DNA of 64,000 bases from [Borrelia] finlandensis. GTDB lineage: Bacteria > Spirochaetota > Spirochaetia > Borreliales > Borreliaceae. Both the position numbers and the translations under genes were made by a program. How positions within the stretch are numbered: the first letter of the stretch is position 1; every line of letters starts with the position of its first letter. The DNA is taken from NCBI RefSeq assembly GCF_000181875.2, contig NZ_ABJZ02000005.1:496001-560000 (forward strand). The letters are read 5' to 3'. This document shows positions 36,383-43,460 of the stretch, piece by piece. The notes beneath the pieces are model-generated. The model saw only the letters and a list, made by a program, of their open reading frames with translations. It was not told the origin of the DNA and did no database searches.

Positions 36383-37163
36383 ACCTTTATTATCAGAATT
36401 GATAATTGATATTGGAAATACCAGCATTGCTTTTGCCCTATTTAAAGATAATCAAGTTAATTTATTTATTAAAATGAAAACAAATCTTATGTTAAGGTAT
36501 GATGAGGTTTATAGCTTTTTTGAAGAAAATTTTGATTTTAATGTAAATAAAGTTTTTATAAGCAGCGTTGTTCCTGTTCTTAATGAAACATTTGAAAATG
36601 TCATTTTTTCTTTTTTTAAGATAAAGCCTTTGTTTATTGGTTTTGATTTGAATTATGATTTGACATTTAATCCTTACAAAAGCGATAAATTTTTGCTAGG
36701 CTCAGACGTTTTTGCCAATCTTGTTGCAGCCATTGAAAATTATTCATTTGAAAATGTTTTAGTAGTAGATCTTGGAACAGCTTGCACCATTTTTGCTGTT
36801 AGCAGGCAAGATGGAATACTTGGTGGTCTTATAAATTCTGGTCCTTTGATAAATTTTAATTCTTTATTAGACAATGCCTATCTTATCAAAAAATTCTCCA
36901 TTAGCACTCCAAATAATCTTTTAGAGAGAACTACATCTGGGAGTGTAAACAGCGGTTTATTTTATCAATATAAGTATTTAATAGAAGGTGTTTATCGTGA
37001 TATTAAGCAGATGTATAAAAAAGAATTTAATTTAATAATTACTGGGGGTAATGCGAACCTAATTTTGTCATTAATTGAGATAGAGTTTATTTTTAATATT
37101 CATTTAACTGTAGAAGGCGTTAGAATTTTAGGAAATTCTATTGACTTTAAGTTTGTTAATTGA
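36375..37163 (+). CDS. coaX: type III pantothenate kinase
   Basis: A protein of 262 residues of the ASKHA-fold CoaX family, which phosphorylates pantothenate in the first step of coenzyme A synthesis. Motifs are the N-terminal phosphate loop IDIGNTSIAFALF, the central VVDLGTACTIFAV, GGLINSGPLINFNSL, TTSGSVNSGLFYQY, and ITGGNAN. The last CoA enzyme, coaE, lies elsewhere in this window. It overlaps the upstream membrane-protein gene and converges with the aldo/keto reductase gene. Confidence 0.92.
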   Translation: MNKPLLSELIIDIGNTSIAFALFKDNQVNLFIKMKTNLMLRYDEVYSFFEENFDFNVNKVFISSVVPVLNETFENVIFSFFKIKPLFIGFDLNYDLTFNPYKSDKFLLGSDVFANLVAAIENYSFENVLVVDLGTACTIFAVSRQDGILGGLINSGPLINFNSLLDNAYLIKKFSISTPNNLLERTTSGSVNSGLFYQYKYLIEGVYRDIKQMYKKEFNLIITGGNANLILSLIEIEFIFNIHLTVEGVRILGNSIDFKFVN

Positions 37164-37182
37164 AATATTTGTTTTTGAAGTT

Positions 37183-38130
37183 TTAAATTTTTTTGTTAAA
37201 TAAATTTGGGAAGTTTTTTGTTTGGTGATTAAAATTATCTAAAATTGATGTAATCTCTTCATATATTTTCTCATTAATTTCTGCTTTAAATGAATTCACG
37301 TTTGATTCTACATAATTTTCCTTGCTAAAGCCCACTATAAATCCACTTAATTTTGTTTTTTTAAGCCATGAATATGTTAATTCTAAAATTGTTAAGTTAT
37401 TTATCTTTGCTATCTCCTCAAGTTTATTTATGGTTTTCAAAGTATAAGGCCAAATTTCTTTTTTGAAAAGTATCAATTTTTCTGTTCTAATATCATTAAA
37501 TTTGTTTTTGTCTTTTATATTAGCTTTAGATAAAAGTCCTTGAGCAATTGTTGAATATGATATGGTGGCAATATTATTGTCTTCACAGTAAGGAATTACA
37601 TCTTTTTCTTTATTTCTAAATAAGGGGTTGTATCCTATTTGGTTTACGTCAATTTTGCAAACTTTTTTTATGCTTTCCATGTGTGATATTTCAAAATTAC
37701 TTACACCTACATATTTTATTCTTCCTTTTGCTCTCATTTCTTCAAGAAATGATGCGATTGGTCTTAGGTCAAAATCGTTTTTAGGCCAGTGTATATAGTA
37801 AATATCTATATAATCAGTTTTTAAATTTTTAAGACTTTCATTAAAGTTCTCTCTATATTCTGAAATTTCCATTGGGTAGCATTTACTTGCAATTAAAATA
37901 TTTTCTCTTATTGTTGGATCTTTTTCTATTATTTCGCCAATTATTTTTTCTGAAATTCCATTTCCATAAGCTCTTGCAGTGTCAATATTTCTGATCCCGT
38001 GATCATATGCTTTTTTTAATATTTTTTTAGCAGTTTCTTTTTCGACTTGCTTAAAATATCCTCCTCCGAATTGCCAAGACCCTAAAATTAATTTGCTATA
38101 AGTATTTATCTTTTCTTTAAGATTATTCAC
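37183..38130 (-). CDS. aldo/keto reductase
   Basis: A protein of 315 residues with the aldo/keto reductase TIM barrel. The catalytic tetrad can be read: Asp and Tyr in IDTARAYGNGISE, Lys in LIASKCYP, and His in YYIHWPK. GVSNFEISH and the C-terminal SGFIVGFSKENYVESN match the nucleotide-binding region. It would reduce aldehydes or ketones with NADPH; the substrate is unknown. It starts with GTG after AGGAG. It appears to be a single-gene unit. Confidence 0.9.
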   Translation of the reverse strand: MNNLKEKINTYSKLILGSWQFGGGYFKQVEKETAKKILKKAYDHGIRNIDTARAYGNGISEKIIGEIIEKDPTIRENILIASKCYPMEISEYRENFNESLKNLKTDYIDIYYIHWPKNDFDLRPIASFLEEMRAKGRIKYVGVSNFEISHMESIKKVCKIDVNQIGYNPLFRNKEKDVIPYCEDNNIATISYSTIAQGLLSKANIKDKNKFNDIRTEKLILFKKEIWPYTLKTINKLEEIAKINNLTILELTYSWLKKTKLSGFIVGFSKENYVESNVNSFKAEINEKIYEEITSILDNFNHQTKNFPNLFNKKI

Positions 38131-38221
38131 AGATTCTCCTTTTTATTTTACGATAAATTGGTATTTTTGTTTTAATGATGATTTAAGTATGTCTTATTTT
38201 AAAAGTTTTATAAATAAAATT

Positions 38222-39031
38222 TTATAGTTTGTTAATATTTTTTAGCAATTTTTCTTTATTAAAATCTCTATTTATTCCAAATCTGGTTAAAGAGAAATCG
38301 TATTTTACAGGATCTTCATTATTTTCTTTTGAAAAATAGCTTGTAATTTTTATTGCTTGTTTAAGATTTACGTTTTTTATTTCTTTGATTTTAAATAGTT
38401 TTGAAGCAATGCTTGTCATATGAGTATCCATTGGCACTATAAGCTTATTGGGATTGAATTTATTCCAAATACCTAAATCGACCTCATCTTTGCGTATCAT
38501 CCATCTTAAGAATAAAAAAAGCCTTTTACAAGAACTTCCCTTTGAAGGCTTTGGGAGTAGCATGCCAAATTCTCTCCCATTTATTTTTTCCATATGCTTT
38601 ATTAATTCATCTATGCTAAGTATAAAATCTTGGTTTTTATAATAAATACTGTAAAGAAGATTTTCAAGCGTATGGTGCTGTTCTTTTATTATCTTAAGGG
38701 TGCACAGTAGCCTTACAATATCTTCTCCTTTGAAAAATCTATAAACGAATCCTTTAAATATTTCTTTTAAGTCTTTTTCATTTGCTAGCTTAAGGCTCTC
38801 AGAAGGGGATTTGCCAAGTGGTTTGAGTATTGTCTCAATTGCTTCTAAAATTTTTTCTACTCTTCCAAGGGACAATGAAGAACTAATTAGGCCTACAAGT
38901 TCAATGTCTTCTTTTTCTTTATACCTGTATAGAAATTCTAAAGGATCAGGATGTATAAATTTTTTTTTATTGTATTTTGAATATATTTTTTCTAGAAAAT
39001 CATATAGCGAGCTTTTAGCTTTTATTTGCAT
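38222..39031 (-). CDS. DUF2400 / TIGR02757 family protein
   Basis: A protein of 269 residues matching the TIGR02757 (DUF2400) pattern. HPDPLEFLYRY lies near the N-terminus, then LISSSLSLGRVEKI, LLPKPSKGSSCKRLFLFLRWMIR, DLGIW, LIVPMDTHMTSIASKL, and DPVKYDFSLTRFGI near the end. The family's biochemical role is not known to me. The basic, all-helical arrangement with a DTH motif suggests a nucleic-acid enzyme related to helix-hairpin-helix glycosylases; this is inference. It overlaps the upstream glucosaminidase gene by 17 bases. Confidence 0.8.
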   Translation of the reverse strand: MQIKAKSSLYDFLEKIYSKYNKKKFIHPDPLEFLYRYKEKEDIELVGLISSSLSLGRVEKILEAIETILKPLGKSPSESLKLANEKDLKEIFKGFVYRFFKGEDIVRLLCTLKIIKEQHHTLENLLYSIYYKNQDFILSIDELIKHMEKINGREFGMLLPKPSKGSSCKRLFLFLRWMIRKDEVDLGIWNKFNPNKLIVPMDTHMTSIASKLFKIKEIKNVNLKQAIKITSYFSKENNEDPVKYDFSLTRFGINRDFNKEKLLKNINKL

Positions 39032-39629
39032 TATTATATTCTAATAGTTCTAATAATATTTTTTTAAGTTTTTTGTCGTAAAATTTGTCTTTTGCCCATT
39101 TCCCAGTCAAATCATATATTGTTGGAGCAGATCCTCTTTTAACAAGGTAAAATCTAGGATCAACCATATTTGATTTGATATTTTGTTTTGAAGCATAAGC
39201 TTTTAAATGTTGAATGTGAGCTTTAATTCCTTCTGTAATATTGGAAAAAGAATTTCCTTTTGTAAGATTATTAGTAGCGCCTATTCCTGAAAAATTGTGT
39301 TGCTCTTTTGAAACTATTCCATTGAATTTTAGAGCCCCTGTTTCTAATAGCATTTGAGCATAGGCAATGTCATAATTAACCCCTTCGATCAAAGATTCGT
39401 CTATATAGGTTTTAGCAACAGTATTTACATAGTTTTTGTCAAGCTCTGGATTTATTTCTAGAGTATATTTTACAAGGTCTTCTAGCTGAGTTTTTCCTCT
39501 GCTTATTAAAAAGGGAATATATTTTTCCTTTTGTATTTCAGTACTTATTTCGATTATCTCTTCATTACTATGAGCTTTATTTGTTAAAAAGATGTTGAGC
39601 ATTGCAAATAGCAAGAATTTTTTTATCAT
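39015..39629 (-). CDS. exported glucosaminidase-domain protein
   Basis: A protein of 204 residues with a signal peptide (first 20 or so residues, ending NKAHS). The rest fits the mannosyl-glycoprotein endo-beta-N-acetylglucosaminidase domain (FlgJ/LytG type). YAQMLLETGALKF has the likely catalytic Glu, followed by QHNFSGIGA, GIKAHIQHLKAYA and the C-terminal LTGKWAKDKFYDKKL. It probably cleaves the glycan strands of peptidoglycan in the periplasm. GAGGAA precedes the ATG, and the stop of the upstream gene lies within that spacer. Confidence 0.85.
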   Translation of the reverse strand: MIKKFLLFAMLNIFLTNKAHSNEEIIEISTEIQKEKYIPFLISRGKTQLEDLVKYTLEINPELDKNYVNTVAKTYIDESLIEGVNYDIAYAQMLLETGALKFNGIVSKEQHNFSGIGATNNLTKGNSFSNITEGIKAHIQHLKAYASKQNIKSNMVDPRFYLVKRGSAPTIYDLTGKWAKDKFYDKKLKKILLELLEYNNANKS

Positions 39630-39631
39630 TA

Positions 39632-40924
39632 TTATTTTTCCTCTTCAATAAATTTATTAATTTCATTAACTATAGAATTAAATTTTGATAACATTGATTT
39701 TTTGTTTTTTAAGAAATTAAAACTTTTTAAATAGCTTCTGCTAAAAATAAGATCAGAAATTTCTGCAATATTGCTTATGTCTGTTAGCTTTATGGAGTTT
39801 GTATTAGCAACTTTTGTGTGGAGGTTCTTTTCATTTTCTTTTAGAATTAGTTGTAAGTTTTTTAAATTTCTTATTGTTTGCGGCTCTCCCCCTATATTGA
39901 TATATTTTGCTATGTTTGTGTTTTTTGCAAGGATAAAATTAGCAATATTTGCTTGATTTCCTAGTGTAATTAACGTTAGTTTATTGAGGTTCATTTTTGA
40001 ATTTAAAAATTCCAAATTTTGGCTTGATTTTGCTAGTTCAATAATATTTTGAATTTCAGTTTCAGTAGATGCAATATCAGCTTTTTCATTAAGGATATTG
40101 GCAGGCTCAATTAAATAGCTAATGCTTTTATTGATTACATAGCTAAATATACTTTTATGGCTATTTTTAATAAAATCGTAGCTTTTCATATGTTTATATT
40201 TTGGTGAATATAAATAAACAATTTTTCCTTTCTTAACAAGCCTGCTAACTAGAGATTTGAACATTGAATCGTGAGAATAATAAGGAAGTATGAGTAAAAC
40301 AGAATCATATAGTTTTTGGTTATTGCTAATAAGGGCTTTTTTATATATGTTATTCTGTTTTGATAAATAATTCATTTCGTTTATGAAAAAAGGATTAAAT
40401 TCGTACAAAAGAAATGGATTTTGTTTTTTAAGGCCCAATGTTGAGCTTACAGGGTACCAAATCGATAAGTTTAAATCATTTTTGTGATCTTTAATTCTTG
40501 CGAAGCCAAGTTGATAGCTATTGTTTTCATCTTTGGGATAATTTATAAAAAGTGCTAAGTATGAAAAAATAGTTGCAATAATAACTGTTAAAATAGCGGG
40601 CATTACAAGTATTGTTTTTAGCAAAATTGAAAGAAATATTCCTTTTGATTGTTTTGCAGACCCGTTGTTGATTTTTCTTCTACTATTTACTATTGTTTTG
40701 ATGTTTTTAAAGAAGATTATTATCATAAAGATTAAGAATATACTGCCAATATATAACATTAACGGTCTAATTTCTGTAAAATATAAAGTTATTACAAAAA
40801 ACGTACCTGGAAATATTATGAAGTAGTCTTCATAAGTGAATTCTTTTTTAAAATTAAATAAATTTACTATTAAAAATATGCTAAAACTGGTTAAGAAAAT
40901 GAGTTCATAAATTTGCGTATCCAT
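39632..40924 (-). CDS. membrane protein with alpha/beta-hydrolase-like domain
   Basis: A protein of 430 residues. The N-terminal third has four or five hydrophobic helices (about 8-20, 32-50, 52-74 and 105-130). After that comes a soluble part resembling PAF-acetylhydrolase-like alpha/beta hydrolases: LNLSIWYPVSS, then VLLILPYYSHDS and a segment LTLITLGNQANIANFIL where the nucleophile elbow (GxSxG) would be. Here the elbow reads GNQAN with no Ser, so the protein may be catalytically inactive. The resemblance is weak and the role is unknown. It heads the three-gene minus-strand group. Confidence 0.6.
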   Translation of the reverse strand: MDTQIYELIFLTSFSIFLIVNLFNFKKEFTYEDYFIIFPGTFFVITLYFTEIRPLMLYIGSIFLIFMIIIFFKNIKTIVNSRRKINNGSAKQSKGIFLSILLKTILVMPAILTVIIATIFSYLALFINYPKDENNSYQLGFARIKDHKNDLNLSIWYPVSSTLGLKKQNPFLLYEFNPFFINEMNYLSKQNNIYKKALISNNQKLYDSVLLILPYYSHDSMFKSLVSRLVKKGKIVYLYSPKYKHMKSYDFIKNSHKSIFSYVINKSISYLIEPANILNEKADIASTETEIQNIIELAKSSQNLEFLNSKMNLNKLTLITLGNQANIANFILAKNTNIAKYINIGGEPQTIRNLKNLQLILKENEKNLHTKVANTNSIKLTDISNIAEISDLIFSRSYLKSFNFLKNKKSMLSKFNSIVNEINKFIEEEK

Positions 40925-41056
40925 AAAAATAATTTTTCCTTAAATAATTATAAGCATAAAAGCAATTTTTCCAAAATAGTTTACAGAATTGATTATTAAA
41001 TAGTGTTAATCTAATTTTAGATTTAAGAAGAGTTGTTTGATTAAGAGAGTTTATTT

Positions 41057-41085
41057 TTGTTTAATATAAAATGTTGTGTTAAAAT
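41057..41085 (+). promoter_or_regulatory. predicted promoter of the phnP-xth group
   Basis: TTGTTT (41057-41062) and TAAAAT (41080-41085) are separated by 17 bases. Transcription would start near 41092, leaving a 26-base leader with the ribosome binding site GAAAGG before the ATG at 41118. The four plus-strand genes that follow are closely spaced and could share this promoter. Confidence 0.5.
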
Positions 41086-41117
41086 AGATTATGTTTACAG
41101 GCGAAAGGTAGTAACAT

Positions 41118-41879
41118 ATGGTTGGAACCTTTTTAGGAACGGGGGCTTCAAGTGGTGTTCCTATGTTAAATTGTAGCTGTAAAGTCTGTACTTCAAGTTA
41201 TAGTAAAAATAAAAGATTGAGAAGTTCTTTTTTTCTTGAGTCATCTTCTGGCATCAAATTGTTGATTGATACAGGTCCTGATATTAGACAGCAACTTTTA
41301 AGAGAGAAAATAGATAAGCTTGATTTAGTGCTTTACACGCATGAACATTATGATCATATTATGGGTTTTGATGATATTAAGTTCTATACACGATGTGCCC
41401 CTTTAAACATTTATGCTAGAGATACTGCCATGGCTCACATAAGGAATGCTTTTCCGCATAATTTTACATCCAAACCCTCTTTAAGTGGAAAGGCAGACAT
41501 TATTGCCAATGTTATTAGGGATTTTGAGCCCTTTTTTTTTAAAAGTCTAAAGATAGTGCCAATTCCTTTGATTCATGGGGATATAATTAGTTTGGGTTAT
41601 AGGGTAGGCAATTTAGCGTATCTTACTGATGTTAAATTTATTCCCGAAGCGTCTTATGATTATTTAAAAAATTTAGATCTACTCATAATAGATGCTATGA
41701 GGATTAAGCCTCATCCTGCGCATTTAAATTTTTCAGAGGCTTTTTGTGTAATTAAAAAGATCAATCCTAAAATTTCTTACTTTACACATATTGCACACGA
41801 TATAATGCATGAAGAATTTGATTATTTAGAAAAAGATAATATCTATTTAGCTTATGATGGATTAAAGATTTATATTTGA
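41118..41879 (+). CDS. phnP: PhnP-like metallo-beta-lactamase-fold phosphodiesterase
   Basis: A protein of 253 residues with the metallo-beta-lactamase fold. It starts FLGTGASSGVPMLNCSCKVC, a PhnP-type N-terminus with clustered Cys that bind a structural zinc in PhnP. Next come LIDTGPDIRQQL and the metal motif THEHYDHIMGFDD, then ITHI-like YFTHIAHDIMHEEF at the C-terminus. PhnP hydrolyses cyclic phosphodiesters, in enterobacteria within the C-P lyase pathway. No other phn genes are present here, so a role in nucleotide or RNA metabolism is more likely. Confidence 0.85.
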   Translation: MVGTFLGTGASSGVPMLNCSCKVCTSSYSKNKRLRSSFFLESSSGIKLLIDTGPDIRQQLLREKIDKLDLVLYTHEHYDHIMGFDDIKFYTRCAPLNIYARDTAMAHIRNAFPHNFTSKPSLSGKADIIANVIRDFEPFFFKSLKIVPIPLIHGDIISLGYRVGNLAYLTDVKFIPEASYDYLKNLDLLIIDAMRIKPHPAHLNFSEAFCVIKKINPKISYFTHIAHDIMHEEFDYLEKDNIYLAYDGLKIYI

Positions 41880-41903
41880 TTTAACTTTAGTTAGAGAGGA
41901 TTT

Positions 41904-42671
41904 ATGAAATTAATTTCATGGAATGTAAATGGAATTAGAGCTGTTTTAAAGAAAGGTTTTCTTGAGTTTGTAAAAGAATATACCCCAGATATTTTATGTA
42001 TTCAAGAAACTAAAGCTCTAAGAGAACAGTTACCAAAGGATTTAATTCTTGAAAATTATTATTCTTATTTTTCAAAGTCAAAGATTAAAGGTTATAGTGG
42101 TGTTTGCATTTATTCAAAAGTTGAGCCTATCTCTGTAAGGCTGCTTGGAGAAGAAATTTTTGACAATGAGGGTAGGGGGCTTGTAGCATGCTACGACGAT
42201 TTTATATTGGTTAACGGTTATTTTCCTAATTCTCAAGTTTTAAGAAGAAGACTTGGGTATAAACTTGATTTTTTATCTTATGTTGAAAATCTTGCAGATT
42301 CTCTTGTATGTGATGGTAAAAATGTAGTAATTTGTGGTGATTTTAATATTGCTCATACCGAGATTGACCTTATAAGCCCCGATTCTAATAGAGAGTCTCC
42401 AGGATATTATATTGAAGAGACTACTTGGTTAGATGATTTTTTAAACAAAGGATATGTGGATACATTTAGGATATTTAATAAGGATCCTGGTTATTATACT
42501 TGGTGGAGCTATAGAACAAGAGCTAGAGAGAGAAATATGGGGTGGAGAATTGATTATTTTATTGTTAATGAATTTTTCAAGAGAAATGTTGAAAAATCTC
42601 TAATTTTAGACAAAGTAATGGGAAGTGATCATTGCCCTGTTTTTTTAGAGTTGGCTGATGTAGTTAGCTAA
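41904..42671 (+). CDS. xth: exodeoxyribonuclease III (AP endonuclease)
   Basis: A protein of 255 residues, the normal size of the Xth/ExoA family, which cuts DNA at abasic sites. All family motifs are present: SWNVNGIRA at the start, CIQETKA, YSGVCIYSK, NGYFPNS, CGDFNIAH, TWWSYR, WRIDYF and GSDHCPVFLEL with the catalytic Asp-His. It follows phnP by about 24 bases. It is a core base-excision repair gene. Confidence 0.96.
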   Translation: MKLISWNVNGIRAVLKKGFLEFVKEYTPDILCIQETKALREQLPKDLILENYYSYFSKSKIKGYSGVCIYSKVEPISVRLLGEEIFDNEGRGLVACYDDFILVNGYFPNSQVLRRRLGYKLDFLSYVENLADSLVCDGKNVVICGDFNIAHTEIDLISPDSNRESPGYYIEETTWLDDFLNKGYVDTFRIFNKDPGYYTWWSYRTRARERNMGWRIDYFIVNEFFKRNVEKSLILDKVMGSDHCPVFLELADVVS

Positions 42672-42686
42672 AGGGGAGAGGCTAGA

Positions 42687-43460
42687 TTGAAAAAAAACAT
42701 TGTAATTTTTTATTTAATATTTATTGTTAATTTTAGTTTTGGAATTGCTTTAAATGATTTTGATTTTTACCGTAGTCTTGAAAAGGAAGAATTGATATTT
42801 TTTATTAATTTATTAAAGAGGGAGCAACTTGTTTTGGAAAATAGTTGCGCTTTAGAGTATATTGAATTAGCCTATAAGGCATTAAAAGAAAAGAATATAA
42901 ATTTATTATTAAAAAATGACAAAGAATTAGCGGCAGATAATAATACCGAGCACTTAGTGCAATCCAAGGCATATAACAATGCAAGGCTTATCTTTAATGC
43001 CACAAAGGATTTAAATACTTTGGTTCATATTGGCAAAGATGGTCTTTTAAAGACTTTAGATGGGAGAAATGTAGGGGTTAAGGACAATAAATTTATTATT
43101 TTAGATTCTTTTTTGAATAACGATTTTTATGATGATGTTCCAAGCGAATATACTACTATTGAAATTTATAATAAAAGCATTTTAATGCCCAATTTAAATA
43201 AATTTCTTCTAGATAAGCGCTTAAATCCTTTTATTTATCTTGAAGATTTTAATAAAAACGTTTACTTAAATGATATTCCAAAATTAAGCAAAGAAGAGTT
43301 GTTGTTTTTATTTTATGAACTATTTCCAGTTTCTAAGCTAAAGAGTTTAAAAGATTGGAATGATTTTGGATTTTCATCTATTTCAAAAGCATTGAATAAA
43401 ATTTATTCTGAAAAAATAAATTCAATAAGGGGGAGTGCAAATGAATTATCAAAGAATTAA
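42687..43460 (+). CDS. exported protein of unknown function
   Basis: A protein of 257 residues starting with TTG at 42687, eight bases after AAGGGGAG. It has a signal peptide (KKNIVIFYLIFIVNFSFG) and a mature part rich in Leu, Asn, Lys and Asp. No domain is recognised. The first half is probably helical (LEKEELIFFINLLKREQLVLE). It overlaps the start of the M16 protease gene by about 20 bases, so the two may be functionally linked in the periplasm. Confidence 0.7.
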   Translation: MKKNIVIFYLIFIVNFSFGIALNDFDFYRSLEKEELIFFINLLKREQLVLENSCALEYIELAYKALKEKNINLLLKNDKELAADNNTEHLVQSKAYNNARLIFNATKDLNTLVHIGKDGLLKTLDGRNVGVKDNKFIILDSFLNNDFYDDVPSEYTTIEIYNKSILMPNLNKFLLDKRLNPFIYLEDFNKNVYLNDIPKLSKEELLFLFYELFPVSKLKSLKDWNDFGFSSISKALNKIYSEKINSIRGSANELSKN

